Positions 11,001 through 19,761 of a stretch of 64,000 bases of DNA are shown here, piece after piece (the stretch's first letter is position 1; each line of letters begins with the position of its first letter). Below the pieces are notes generated by a model. The model was not told where the DNA came from. It saw only the letters and a program-made list of their open reading frames with translations, and made no database searches. A program made the position numbers and the translations under genes. Where the stretch lies: the NCBI RefSeq assembly GCF_031583595.1, contig NZ_CP134145.1, positions 744,001-808,000 on the forward strand. Direction: 5' to 3'. The stretch is from Thalassotalea psychrophila (GTDB lineage: Bacteria; Pseudomonadota; Gammaproteobacteria; Enterobacterales; Alteromonadaceae).

Positions 11001-11195
11001 GGTATTTTACCTTTGTATTTTGAAACTAGTTTACAAGCCCAGTTTATTATACCTATGGCTATATCATTAGGTTTTGGTATTATGTTTGCTACAGTAATTA
11101 CTTTATTTTTGATCCCGTCTTTGTATATGATCAGAGAAGATATCAGGGACAAAATCAAAGGTCCAAGCAAAAAAACAAACCTGTTTGTAAACTAA
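8058..11195 (+). CDS. RND family efflux transporter, inner-membrane pump
   Basis: A 1045-residue proton-driven pump of the AcrB/MexF superfamily. The layout is one N-terminal membrane helix, a large periplasmic porter loop, a block of helices near residues 340-500, a second porter loop and a C-terminal helix block. TM4 carries the proton-relay pair in GIVVDDAIVIGE, and the repeat in the second half is GVVVNDSLILVDF. The family resembles the MdtB/NolG-like pumps found in marine bacteria with a single adaptor. It is co-transcribed with the adaptor. Drug, metal or lipid substrates cannot be told apart from the sequence alone. Confidence 0.95.
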   Translation: MTEIKENLTGLIAWFARNSVAANLLMVFILVMGTYSYQNITKKMFPEFSPNSILVTVTHLGASPADVEQSVVLRIEEKLENIQGLKRITSEATEGLATVTIEVNSGYSLEEKLDEVQMQIDTITTFPAQIERPLVMKQEFQMDVMWIAVSGDMDRRTRQELAQDIRDDIIALPDVNIAEAVGIRDYEISVEISELQLIEYGLTFDEISQAIKRSSLDLPGGTIKSKGGYIQIRTEGQAYTGQEFSNLVLAINEDGTRLTLGDIATVKDSFVEDEGYAQFDGKNTTSIRVRSTSDQNDLEIAKQVREYAAEKQKTLPVGANIDVFGDSSYYLDERLDMMISNMLLGALLVFIILTLFLRVRVALWVMVGIPISFFGAFMMMPLLGEWSVTVNMLSLFAFIMVLGIVVDDAIVIGESVYTEVQRKGHSVDNVIRGAHRVAMPATFGVLTTIAAFVPLLFIDTSFSGFFRAIALVVTLCLIFSIIESKWILPSHLAHMKYKEIDPDNAHIVHRIQLRFKAWLDNFIAKKYQPLLRKAIEYRYNTMASFICILLLSVGLIAGSFVKVEVFPNVPSDFVQGQVIMVDGTSPQQRNKALEYVIDSGYKMADKHTYNGESFIQHTMVFTRGDLQGGFMMELNKAEFRELDAFQIEKLWREEVGEIPGVRELRLFAGTNAGGGSALEFQLNGKNEIELEQAAIEVQNKLKEYDGVFDIRNSFSRGSSEVKLSMRPEAEVLGLTLSDLAKQVRQAFYGDEAQRIQRGRDEVKVMVRYPKAERRSISDLENMWVRTPSGDEVPFFQVADIELTQGFSKITRINQKRTIKVAAEIDSEKVESRKILSEFNKDIIPTILKKYPSVKYGMEGASKDQEDFIEQLKFAAITALFLIYGLIAIPTKSYTQPLVIMTVIPFGIIGAIFGHWVLNTTINMMSMYGFIALSGVVVNDSLILVDFINKAKNTGMRMRDIVVESGMLRFRAILLTSLTTFFGILPLYFETSLQAQFIIPMAISLGFGIMFATVITLFLIPSLYMIREDIRDKIKGPSKKTNLFVN

Positions 11196-11220
11196 TAAGT
11201 TAAAACCCAAGGCGCTAATA

Positions 11221-11844
11221 ATGAAAATAATTCTATTACATGGACTGTTTATGAATAAAATCATTATGGCGCCGCTGGCCAATCGTTTAAAAACGCTTGG
11301 TTACCAGGTTGAAAATATTTCCTACCCAAGCACCAAGGCTGATAAAGCCAGGTTATTCAAAACTGTAGATAGGCTGGTTGGTGAAGGTCCGGTAATTTTG
11401 CTCGGCCACTCTCTTGGCGGTCTGGTGATCACCGAGTATTTATTTACTCAACAAGTATCTATCGAACAAGTACCTTTAGTTATTACCATTGGAACCCCGC
11501 ATCAAGGCGCAAGAATTGCTAAAGATATGGAAAAATTCAAAATGGATAAACTGCTCGGTTCTTCTGTACAATTTGGCTTACTGCCGAAAAATTTTCAAAA
11601 ATCATGGTCTGTTCCACAACAGTTAGTTTCTATCGCAGGTAATGTAAAACTAGGTGCAAGGCCTTTGCTTGATCGTGTTTGGGGGGAAGAAGTAGAAGAA
11701 TCTGATGGTACGGTTAGCATCGCAGAAACAAAAATCCCCGGAATGACCGAACATATCGTTGTAAAACAATCTCATACCTCAATGGTTTATTCACGTGAAG
11801 TGGTAAAAATCATCCATCAAAAAGCTTCTCGTTACTCAAAATAA
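11221..11844 (+). CDS. Small alpha/beta hydrolase (lipase-like)
   Basis: A 207-residue cytoplasmic protein without a signal peptide. It has the N-terminal strand with the oxyanion motif LLHGLF, the nucleophile elbow GHSLGG (Ser64), and a likely catalytic His near the C-terminus (SHTSM). GTPHQG after the elbow is seen in lipase/acyltransferase-type hydrolases related to PGAP1 and LipA. It lies 25 bases after the RND pump gene and may be the last gene of that operon. The substrate is unknown. Confidence 0.8.
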   Translation: MKIILLHGLFMNKIIMAPLANRLKTLGYQVENISYPSTKADKARLFKTVDRLVGEGPVILLGHSLGGLVITEYLFTQQVSIEQVPLVITIGTPHQGARIAKDMEKFKMDKLLGSSVQFGLLPKNFQKSWSVPQQLVSIAGNVKLGARPLLDRVWGEEVEESDGTVSIAETKIPGMTEHIVVKQSHTSMVYSREVVKIIHQKASRYSK

Positions 11845-11861
11845 TTTACTTACTCTCTAAT

Positions 11862-11910
11862 GCACTCATCTAGTGATTATTGGCACTATTTCAGTGCACT
11901 ATAATAGTGC
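11862..11910. promoter_or_regulatory. NtrC-type enhancer: two overlapping perfect dyads plus one partial
   Basis: The dyad GCAC-N7-GTGC occurs at 11883-11897 and again at 11896-11910, sharing two bases. A third, imperfect copy (GCAC-N7-GTGA) is at 11862-11876. This matches the known NtrC consensus. The sites lie about 50-100 bases upstream of the -24 element, a usual distance for NtrC enhancers of glnK-amtB. Confidence 0.8.
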
Positions 11911-11960
11911 TTTAAAACTTTTATTTTCATAAGGTACTGTTTTTAATGGTAATTCAAAGT

Positions 11961-11976
11961 TGGTACATAACTTGTA
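11961..11976 (+). promoter_or_regulatory. Sigma-54 promoter of glnK-amtB
   Basis: TGGTACATAACTTGTA fits the -24/-12 consensus TGGCAC-N5-TTGCA with correct spacing, differing at the -12 C (T here) and one -24 position. Transcription would start near 11987, giving a short leader that ends in the strong ribosome site GGGGG just before the glnK ATG. Confidence 0.8.
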
Positions 11977-11996
11977 ACCCTATAATCAGCTTATAA

Positions 11997-12347
<351 letters not shown>

Positions 12348-12361
12348 TAGGGGATTGAACA

Positions 12362-13606
12362 ATGGAAGAATTAGCAACATTAACAACAACAGTCTCTGAA
12401 TTGAGATTTGCATTAGATACATTTTACTTTTTAATTTCAGGTGCATTAGTAATGTGGATGGCAGCAGGTTTTGCCATGTTAGAAGCAGGCTTGGTTCGCT
12501 CTAAAAATACCACAGAAATTTTAACTAAAAACATCACATTATATTCGATTGCATGTGTCATGTTTTTATTAGTAGGTTATAACATCATGTATGTTGATAA
12601 CGTAGAGGGCGGAATTTTACCAAGTATTGCTGGTTTAATTGGTACACAAGCAGAAGGCGCTGATCATTCTTTAGAATCAGATTTCTTCTTCCAGGTTGTT
12701 TTCGTTGCAACAGCAATGTCAATTGTTTCTGGTGCGGTTGCTGAGCGTATGAAACTTTGGGCTTTCTTAGTATTCACAGTTGTATTAACTGGCTTTATTT
12801 ACCCTGTAGAAGGTTACTGGACTTGGGGCGGTGGTTTCTTATCAGAAGCTGGTTTCTCTGACTTTGCCGGTTCAGGTATTGTACATATGGCAGGTGCTGC
12901 AGCAGCATTAGCAGGTGTATTATTACTAGGTGCTCGTAAAGGTAAGTACGGTAAAAACGGTGAAATTTACCCAATTCCTGGTTCAAACATGCCACTTGCT
13001 ACATTAGGTACATTTATTTTATGGATGGGTTGGTTCGGCTTTAACGGTGGCTCTCAATTACTTCTATCTGATGCTGAAAATGCAACAGCTGTAGGTCAAA
13101 TTTTCTTGAATACTAATGCCGCAGCTGCAGCTGGTGCAGTAGCTGCATTACTATTAAACAAAGCTATTTGGGGTAAAGCAGATTTAACTATGATTTTAAA
13201 TGGTGCATTAGCAGGTCTTGTAACAATTACTGCAGACCCTCTATCTCCATCTCCTATATTTGCTAGTTTAATTGGTGCATTAGGTGGAATATTAGTCGTG
13301 TTCTCAATCACTTCTTTAGATAAGTTAAAAATCGATGATCCAGTAGGTGCTATCTCTGTTCACGGTGTGGTTGGTTTCTTTGCTCTTATGGTAGTGCCAT
13401 TTAGCAACGCTGATGCAACATTTGGATCTCAACTGTACGGTGCATTTATTATCTTTGCTTGGGTATTCACAGCTAGCTTAGTTGTTTGGTTTGCATTGAA
13501 GAAAACAATGGGTATCCGTGTAAGTGATGAAGATGAATACAACGGTGTAGATAAAGTAGACTGTGGTATTGAAGCTTATCCAGAGTTCGTTTCTCTGAAA
13601 AGTTAA
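12362..13606 (+). CDS. amtB: Ammonium transporter AmtB
   Basis: A 414-residue ammonium channel with about eleven membrane helices. The twin histidines of the pore are visible as H175 (GIVHMAGA) and H334 (SVHGVVGFFA). Other family signatures are GFAMLEAGLVRSKN near the N-terminus, EGYWTWGGGFL and WMGWFGFNGGS. Unlike E. coli AmtB, no cleavable signal peptide is apparent; a short acidic N-terminus leads straight into the first helix. AGGGGA precedes the ATG. The gene is coupled to glnK and closed by the terminator at 13635. Confidence 0.95.
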   Translation: MEELATLTTTVSELRFALDTFYFLISGALVMWMAAGFAMLEAGLVRSKNTTEILTKNITLYSIACVMFLLVGYNIMYVDNVEGGILPSIAGLIGTQAEGADHSLESDFFFQVVFVATAMSIVSGAVAERMKLWAFLVFTVVLTGFIYPVEGYWTWGGGFLSEAGFSDFAGSGIVHMAGAAAALAGVLLLGARKGKYGKNGEIYPIPGSNMPLATLGTFILWMGWFGFNGGSQLLLSDAENATAVGQIFLNTNAAAAAGAVAALLLNKAIWGKADLTMILNGALAGLVTITADPLSPSPIFASLIGALGGILVVFSITSLDKLKIDDPVGAISVHGVVGFFALMVVPFSNADATFGSQLYGAFIIFAWVFTASLVVWFALKKTMGIRVSDEDEYNGVDKVDCGIEAYPEFVSLKS

Positions 13607-13634
13607 TCAACAGAACTTAATTTTAAGTTTTAAT

Positions 13635-13666
13635 ATAAAGGAGCCGAATGGCTCCTTTATTGTTTT
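13635..13666 (+). terminator. Rho-independent terminator of glnK-amtB
   Basis: An 11-bp stem ATAAAGGAGCC/GGCTCCTTTAT with loop GAAT, followed by TGTTTT. Confidence 0.9.
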
Positions 13667-13672
13667 AGAGAC

Positions 13673-13700
13673 GAGAAACGAGAAACGAGAAACGAGAAAT
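13673..13700. repeat. GAGAAAC heptamer array (4 units)
   Basis: Four head-to-tail heptamers, the last GAGAAAT, abutting the REP-like element that begins at 13701. The phase matches the array after the acnB terminator. Confidence 0.65.
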
Positions 13701-13738
13701 CGACACACTAGTGTCGTCCCGTACTTGATACGGGATCT
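13701..13738. repeat. REP-like double hairpin, copy 3
   Basis: GACAC-ACTA-GTGTC followed by CCCGTA-CTTGA-TACGGG, nearly identical to the copy after acnB. Confidence 0.75.
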
Positions 13739-13766
13739 GTTTCAGGAACTCTTGATTTGTTTAAGG

Positions 13767-14600
13767 CTAAACCACACCTAATTCACGTAACCGTTCCATC
13801 AAATAACTGTGCTGGGTATGACGTTCAGACAGTTTTACTTCACTTCTAGGGTGAAGAAATAGTGGTAATGAAATTCGTGATTTGCTCGCATCACTCCCTT
13901 CTGGGTTAATTACTCTATGGCTCGTTGATGGAAAATAACCAGCAGATGCTTCTTGCAGCATGTCACCTATATTAATAATTAAGTTACCGAAATCTGAAGG
14001 TACATCCAACCATTCACCTGATTGTAATTGTACTTGCAAGCCGGGTTCATTGGCTGCAGGCAGAATGGTCAGTAAATTAATGTCTTCATGTGCAGCAGCT
14101 CTAATTGCACCAAGCTCCTCATTACCAGCAAGTGGCGGATAATGTAATACTCTTAGTAAAGTATTCGGAGTATCCATGATCATATTTGATAATGGTTCAG
14201 AGTACAGTTTTGCAACCTCTGGAGGACTGTATTTTTCAACCCAATCTAACAACTCGCCAGCAAGGCTTGATGCCAATTTATAGTAATGTAATATTTCAGT
14301 TTTTAACTCCTCGGGAATTCGCCCCCAAGGATAGACATGGTAATATTCTTTAATATCTTTTTGTTGATGGCCCTTTGCTGTTTCTGAAATATCAGTACTA
14401 AAAAAACCATCTTGTTTAGCAGGGTCAAAAGCATATTGCTCTTTATCACCAAATGAAAAAAATCTCTGCCAGTTACTGTATATAGATTCAACTAATTCTT
14501 TCTTAATTGGATGGTTTACTAGTACACCAAATCCTGTTTCTCTTAATGAGGCAACAAACTTTTCGCCGGCATCTTCTGCTTGGTAATCGACAACTTCCAT
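13767..14600 (-). CDS. Fe(II)/2-oxoglutarate-dependent oxygenase, isopenicillin-N-synthase-like
   Basis: A 277-residue cytoplasmic oxygenase. The N-terminal DIOX_N-like region contains ETGFGVLVNHP. The C-terminal double-stranded beta-helix carries the iron ligands in AAHEDINLLT (His, Asp) and TSHRVINP (His), with the 2-oxoglutarate-binding RISLP. I chose the ATG at 14600 because AGGAAA lies just upstream and the sequence from there (MEVVDYQAED) fits the family start. The frame is open 26 codons further to 14678, but that part looks unrelated. Similar proteins are annotated only by family, and the substrate is unknown. Confidence 0.87.
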   Translation of the reverse strand: MEVVDYQAEDAGEKFVASLRETGFGVLVNHPIKKELVESIYSNWQRFFSFGDKEQYAFDPAKQDGFFSTDISETAKGHQQKDIKEYYHVYPWGRIPEELKTEILHYYKLASSLAGELLDWVEKYSPPEVAKLYSEPLSNMIMDTPNTLLRVLHYPPLAGNEELGAIRAAAHEDINLLTILPAANEPGLQVQLQSGEWLDVPSDFGNLIINIGDMLQEASAGYFPSTSHRVINPEGSDASKSRISLPLFLHPRSEVKLSERHTQHSYLMERLRELGVV

Positions 14601-14740
14601 AGTTTTTTCCTGTAATAATTCACTGATTGAATTGTAGCTTACTTTTATTGAACTTATCTTGTTTTTAAATTGCCCCACATCTATGTAAATGCTATGTTAG
14701 CCACAAGTTTACATTTCTTCTATTACCTTTGAGGTCTTTC

Positions 14741-15121
14741 ATGAAACCAATAACAATTGCCTTTATTACAACCACATTATTATCACAAGCTGGTTGCGCT
14801 TTTTTTGAAGATGATCCATGTGAAGACATTACCTTTAGCTCTGAACAACAAGCTGACTGTGCTCAATTGCAACGTAGAATTGTGAATGCCAAAGGAAACC
14901 CTATTAAGCGTACCGAGTTAGAACGTCGCTATGAACAAGACTGTGTTAACTTACGTTATTACCGCGATGATCAAACGCAAAAGCGTTGCGAAAATCAAGC
15001 AAGTGTTGATAAATGGATAAAAGAAGAAAAAGCTGAAATGGCTCGTAACCCCGAGCATGGCTTAGAGACTAAAGACGTTACTGAGCCAGTAGAAACTCCG
15101 GAAGCTACAAAAACCTTATAA
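14741..15121 (+). CDS. Small cysteine-containing lipoprotein, unknown function
   Basis: Not recognised beyond its export signal. The 126-residue protein begins with a lipoprotein signal peptide ending in the lipobox LSQAGC, followed by an acidic stretch with cysteines (DDPCED, ADCAQ, QDCVN, RCENQ) and a charged, probably helical body with a Glu/Pro/Thr-rich tail. The ATG at 14741 has GAGG upstream. An in-frame TTG four codons earlier is less likely. A thioredoxin-like exported protein begins 16 bases after the stop. The pairing with a Cys-rich lipoprotein suggests, but does not prove, a periplasmic redox partnership. Confidence 0.72.
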   Translation: MKPITIAFITTTLLSQAGCAFFEDDPCEDITFSSEQQADCAQLQRRIVNAKGNPIKRTELERRYEQDCVNLRYYRDDQTQKRCENQASVDKWIKEEKAEMARNPEHGLETKDVTEPVETPEATKTL

Positions 15122-15137
15122 CTGAGGAAAGCCTTTT

Positions 15138-15632
15138 ATGTTCAAACTAAATATAAAACGTTTAAGTCGAATTTCTTTAACTGTATTGTGTTTGCTCATA
15201 AGTGTCGGCTCACATGCACAAGAAAGTTCAAACTCAGTTAGCAGTAAAGCGCAATTACAGCAATTGCTTGATGCAAATAAAGGCAAAGTTATTTATCTAG
15301 ATTTTTGGGCTTCATGGTGTATTCCTTGTCGAAAATCTTTCCCATGGATGAATGCCATGGAAGCTAAATATGCAAAGCAAGGCTTTAAAGTAATTACAGT
15401 GAATGTCGATGTTGAAAAGACACTAGCCGATGACTTTTTACAAGAAAACCCTGCCAATTTCAGTGTGATTTATGATCCTAAAGGCGCCGTTGCCAAAGAG
15501 TTTAAACTAAAAGGTATGCCAAGCAGTTACATGATTAATAAATTAGGTAAACCTGTTTCAGCGCATGTTGGCTTTTATAATGACAAAAAAGATGAATATG
15601 AAGCTGAGATTATCAAGTTACTAGAGAACTAG
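15138..15632 (+). CDS. Exported thioredoxin-like (TlpA/ResA-type) oxidoreductase
   Basis: A 164-residue protein with an N-terminal signal peptide (about residues 1-27, ending SHAQ) and one thioredoxin fold. The active site is WCIPC at Cys61/Cys64 in the strand-helix context DFWASWCIPCRKSFPW, and the cis-proline is in KGMPSSYMI. These are hallmarks of TlpA-like disulfide reductases acting in the periplasm. It is probably co-transcribed with the preceding lipoprotein and ends at a strong terminator shared with putA. Confidence 0.88.
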   Translation: MFKLNIKRLSRISLTVLCLLISVGSHAQESSNSVSSKAQLQQLLDANKGKVIYLDFWASWCIPCRKSFPWMNAMEAKYAKQGFKVITVNVDVEKTLADDFLQENPANFSVIYDPKGAVAKEFKLKGMPSSYMINKLGKPVSAHVGFYNDKKDEYEAEIIKLLEN

Positions 15633-15652
15633 AAACTAGGAATTAGATACAA

Positions 15653-15688
15653 AAAAAGCCGTAACTGCTGACGCAGTTACGGCTTTTT
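15653..15688. terminator. Bidirectional terminator between thioredoxin-like gene and putA
   Basis: A perfect 16-bp stem (AAAAAGCCGTAACTGC and its complement) with loop TGAC and A/T-rich ends, so it can work for both converging genes. Confidence 0.9.
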
Positions 15689-15690
15689 AA

Positions 15691-15740
15691 TTCATGGAAG
15701 AATTAACTTAGAATTGCCATGGATGGCTTAAATTCTGTTT
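15691..15740 (-). repeat. Single copy of the 51-bp dispersed repeat
   Basis: The reverse complement reads like the 60-kb array unit, with AACAGAATTTAAGCCATCC at one end and the GGCAATTCTAAGTTAATTC core. It lies between the terminator and the putA stop. Confidence 0.75.
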
Positions 15741-15752
15741 ATGTATTACCTT

Positions 15753-18700
15753 CTAATCTTCCAATTCCATTGTCATTAATGAGGCATTACCACCAGCGGC
15801 AGTAGTATCAATTGAAATAGTTTTTTCAGTAACTAATCGTTGAAACAACTTCGCATGGGTTTGCGCAGTAATTATTGGCAATATAGCACCACTTCTAGCG
15901 GCTAATCGCTCACCAATTAATTGCTTCAAACGACTTGAACTATCAACAACAGCACCAGTTAAATGGTTATGCTCAAGCACTGTTGGTAAGTGGTTTAATG
16001 AAATTGCTTGAAAAATACCAGACACTAAACCAATCTCGCTTAATACTTTTTCACAAGCCATGGCTTCTTCCAAGAAAGTATTACTTACAAGTGCAATAAC
16101 GTTGTTACCTGCAGCTAATGCAGTTACTACTGAAATTAACCAAAATTCAAAACTAGTATCTTGATCGCCTAGTACTGCAACAATTCCTCTAGATTCCAAA
16201 TACAGCTTATTTGATTCACCAGTAGGCCCTGGTAATGTAATAGGGTTTGCTAGTTTCTTTTCAATCATTGAAAGCTGTGTACGAGCGGCAATTAATGTTT
16301 CTTCTAAATTATCTTGTTGTGAAACGAATAACTTATGAGAAGCAATTTGCGCCAGTAATTGACGAGCTATTGATACACGCACTGTGATCTCAGTGTCACG
16401 CCATTTTAGTTCATCATTTTTAGCATTTTGGAGTTTAGCTCCAATTTTCCAAGCTTCAGCTGAATGTTCGGCAAATTGGTTTTCAATGATTTGTTTTTCA
16501 TCTCTGCTAAGTAAATTGTCTTCACTAAGTTGTGGCTCTTTAACTAAACGCGTTAAATACATTGGCCCACCAGCTTTAGGTCCGGTACCAGATAAGCCTC
16601 TACCACCAAATGGTTGTACGCCAACAACGGCACCAATCATATTACGGTTTACATATACGTTACCTGCACGAGAGCGTTTCGCTAAATATGCACTTTTTTC
16701 TTCAATACGAGTATGAATACCCATAGTTAAGCCAAAGCCGGTACCGTTTATTTGATCAATAACATTATCAATTTCACTCGCTTTAAAGCGAATAACATGA
16801 ACACATGGGCCAAATACTTCTTTAGTGAGTACCGATAAGTCACTAATCTCATATAAACGTGGAACGAAGAAATAATTGCCTACATCCCCCATATCTGGGC
16901 CTTTGCATTCATAATGTAACGTTGCTTTATCTTTCAAATAATCAACATGATTGTTTAGTGCGGTAAACGCTTTTTCATCAATTACAGGACCAACATCAGT
17001 GCTAAAGTAGGCTGGATCGCCAACATGAAGCTCTGCCATTGCCCCCGAAAGCATATTAATTACTTTATCGGCAATGTCTTCTTGCAAGAATAACACTCGT
17101 AACGCTGAACAGCGCTGACCAGCAGATTGAAAACCGGAGGTAACAACATCATCAACTACTTGCTCTGGTAAAGCAGTAGAGTCAACAATCATACAGTTTT
17201 GACCACCAGTTTCTGCAATTAAAGGCACAGGGTCGCCATCACGCTCAGCAAGTTTTTGTGAAATCCAAGTACCTGTTTCGGTAGAGCCAGTAAACATTAT
17301 TGCTTGTACACGTTCATCAGGAACAATATGTGCACCTACCTTGCTACCACGAGCAATAACTGGCATTACTACGCCTTGTGGTAACCCACATTCAGTCATT
17401 AACTCAATCGTTCGTAAGGCAACTAAACTTGTTTGTTCAGCAGGTTTTGCTACTACGGTATTACCGGTAACTATCGCTGCCGCAACTTGACCTAAGAAAA
17501 TTGCTAGTGGGAAGTTCCATGGGCTAATACAAAGTACAACACCACGTGACTGCAAGTTTGAATCCGTTAACATCTCTTGTGCGCGTGCTGCATAATAACG
17601 ACAAAAATCTACTGCTTCTCTAATTTCGCTAACACCATCCATAGGTATTTTACCGGCTTCTTTAATACACAGAGCAATAAGTTCATCACGGTTGGCTTCA
17701 AGAGCATCAGCGGTTTTTAATAAAATTTCGGCACGAACATTTACATCTGTTGTTGACCAAGTAGCGAATGCACTATGGGCAGTGGCTAAAATATCTTGCA
17801 TTCCTTGCTCATCAGCATGGTTAATATAACCAATAACTTCATTGTGATTTGCAGGATTAGTTACAGGTTCGCCGCCGTTAACGTTTTCAGTTGAAATCGC
17901 TTTGGCAAACCAGTTATCCAAATTTGCACGCATTGGTGTAACTTGGTCTATATCGGTTAAATCAATACCTTTTGAATTGTCACGCTCAACGCCATACATA
18001 GCAATAGACTGTGGGATTTGTGGGTTATAAACATCTTGCCAGCTTTGAACAACTTCAACAGGGTCGCTTAGTAGTGATTCTACCGGGATATTCTCATCAA
18101 CAATGTTGTTTACAAATGAGCTATTAGCCCCGTTCTCAAGTAAGCGACGTACTAAATAAGCAAGTAAGTCTTCATGTTCACCTACAGGCGCATAAACACG
18201 ACAAGAAATACGTTCGCCAGTAACCACTTGATCATATAAAGACTCACCCATACCGTGTAAACGTTGAAATTCAAAGCCTTCATGGTTGTCAGTCATTTCA
18301 ATAATAGTGGCAACTGTATAAGCATTGTGGGTAGCAAACTGTGGATAGATACTATCGCGATAGCTTAATAAAAGTTTTGCACAGGCGTGGTATGAAACAT
18401 CGGTAGCCGGTTTACGTGAAAATACCGGAAAGTCTTCATAGCCTTCCACTTGGCTAATTTTAATTTCAGCATCCCAATAAGCGCCTTTTACTAGGCGTAC
18501 CATCATTTGACGATTAGCTTTTAAGGTTTGTTCACGCACCCATTCAACTACGTACAGAGCACGTTTCTGGTAAGCTTGTAATGCAATACCAAAACCATTC
18601 CAACCATCAAGATCTTTATCTAAAAATACTGCGCCAATTACATCTAAAGAAATGTCTAAACGGTCAGCTTCTTCTGCATCAACAGTAAAGCCGATATTGT

Positions 18701-19550
18701 GTGCTTTAGCTCTTAATGCTAAATCTTTTAATCGTGGAACTAACTCTTCAATAACACGGTCACGGTGTGAAAATTCATATCTCGGGTGAATCGCAGAAAG
18801 CTTAATTGATATACCAGGGCTTTTTTGTGGACCTTTGCCTTGTGCTGCTTTGCCAATTACTTCAATTGCATTTACGTAGCTAGCAAAGTAACGGTCAGCA
18901 TCTTTCATGGTGCGAGCACCTTCACCTAACATATCGTATGAATAGGTATAGCCTTTATCTTCAGTTTTAATGGCACGTTCAACGGCTGAATTTATAGTAC
19001 GACCCATAACAAATTGGGTGCCCATAATCTTCATTGCATAACGAACTGCTTTACGAATTACTGGTTCACCTAAACGACCAATAGTTTTTTTCAATAAACC
19101 AAACTGTTGTTTTTTATTTTCATCAGAGTAGGTCACTAATTTGCCGGTAAGTAATAACCCCCATGAAGAAGCATTTACAAAAATTGAGTCACTATTACCA
19201 ATGTGCGAGCTCCAATCACCTTCGGCTAATTTATCGCGTATTAAGCTATCTGCTGTAGCTTTGTCAGGAACACGAAGTAATGCTTCGGCAAGACACATTA
19301 AAACTACGCCTTCTTCACTAGAAAGAGAGAATTCATTTAATAGTGCGTCAACGCCACCTTTGCCGGTTTGATCCTTTCGAATTTGAACAACTAATTGACG
19401 AGCACGTTCCCAAGCGCGAGAGCGAGCATTAGCGCCAATTTCAGCTAACGGTAATAAAGTATTTAATACATCGTTTTCATTTGCACGATAGTGATCGCGT
19501 ATTTGCTGACGAATAGGGTCGGTTGTCGTTAAAGTACCGTTAAAAAGCAT
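15753..19550 (-). CDS. putA: Bifunctional proline dehydrogenase / L-glutamate-gamma-semialdehyde dehydrogenase
   Basis: Oxidises proline to glutamate in two steps, with FAD then NAD+. The 1265-residue chain has an N-terminal arm, the FAD-binding proline dehydrogenase barrel (about residues 90-480; VRLVKGAYWD, ATHNAYTVATI) and the aldehyde dehydrogenase domain (about 530-1020; ISPWNFPLAIF, AETGGQN, catalytic Cys814 in SAGQRCSALR). A C-terminal ALDH-superfamily-like domain typical of long PutA follows. It lacks the N-terminal ribbon-helix-helix DNA-binding domain of E. coli PutA, so it should not repress its own gene; the divergent Lrp-type gene is the likely regulator. TAGGT precedes the ATG. 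Confidence 0.97.
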   Translation of the reverse strand: MLFNGTLTTTDPIRQQIRDHYRANENDVLNTLLPLAEIGANARSRAWERARQLVVQIRKDQTGKGGVDALLNEFSLSSEEGVVLMCLAEALLRVPDKATADSLIRDKLAEGDWSSHIGNSDSIFVNASSWGLLLTGKLVTYSDENKKQQFGLLKKTIGRLGEPVIRKAVRYAMKIMGTQFVMGRTINSAVERAIKTEDKGYTYSYDMLGEGARTMKDADRYFASYVNAIEVIGKAAQGKGPQKSPGISIKLSAIHPRYEFSHRDRVIEELVPRLKDLALRAKAHNIGFTVDAEEADRLDISLDVIGAVFLDKDLDGWNGFGIALQAYQKRALYVVEWVREQTLKANRQMMVRLVKGAYWDAEIKISQVEGYEDFPVFSRKPATDVSYHACAKLLLSYRDSIYPQFATHNAYTVATIIEMTDNHEGFEFQRLHGMGESLYDQVVTGERISCRVYAPVGEHEDLLAYLVRRLLENGANSSFVNNIVDENIPVESLLSDPVEVVQSWQDVYNPQIPQSIAMYGVERDNSKGIDLTDIDQVTPMRANLDNWFAKAISTENVNGGEPVTNPANHNEVIGYINHADEQGMQDILATAHSAFATWSTTDVNVRAEILLKTADALEANRDELIALCIKEAGKIPMDGVSEIREAVDFCRYYAARAQEMLTDSNLQSRGVVLCISPWNFPLAIFLGQVAAAIVTGNTVVAKPAEQTSLVALRTIELMTECGLPQGVVMPVIARGSKVGAHIVPDERVQAIMFTGSTETGTWISQKLAERDGDPVPLIAETGGQNCMIVDSTALPEQVVDDVVTSGFQSAGQRCSALRVLFLQEDIADKVINMLSGAMAELHVGDPAYFSTDVGPVIDEKAFTALNNHVDYLKDKATLHYECKGPDMGDVGNYFFVPRLYEISDLSVLTKEVFGPCVHVIRFKASEIDNVIDQINGTGFGLTMGIHTRIEEKSAYLAKRSRAGNVYVNRNMIGAVVGVQPFGGRGLSGTGPKAGGPMYLTRLVKEPQLSEDNLLSRDEKQIIENQFAEHSAEAWKIGAKLQNAKNDELKWRDTEITVRVSIARQLLAQIASHKLFVSQQDNLEETLIAARTQLSMIEKKLANPITLPGPTGESNKLYLESRGIVAVLGDQDTSFEFWLISVVTALAAGNNVIALVSNTFLEEAMACEKVLSEIGLVSGIFQAISLNHLPTVLEHNHLTGAVVDSSSRLKQLIGERLAARSGAILPIITAQTHAKLFQRLVTEKTISIDTTAAGGNASLMTMELED

Positions 19551-19725
19551 AGTATCTACCTATATATATGAATCAGATTTGTTTAGAAGGGTGAGTTCAT
19601 AAACAAAATAAATTATGTAATTCTAGTTTTTGAATAGCTAAGTATTCAGCGTAAAATAATTTTTGAATTTTAATGAAATAACAACAGAATGTGTTGGTGA
19701 AATTCGCTTTAATTCAGTGTATTAT

Positions 19726-19761
19726 TTGGAAATTGTAAATAAATGCACTATAAAATACTAA
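19726..19761 (+). promoter_or_regulatory. Promoter of the Lrp-type regulator, probably giving a leaderless mRNA
   Basis: TTGGAA at 19726-19731 and TATAAA at 19749-19754 are separated by 17 bases. The expected transcription start is 19761-19762, at the ATG itself. No ribosome-binding sequence lies upstream of this ATG. Confidence 0.6.
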
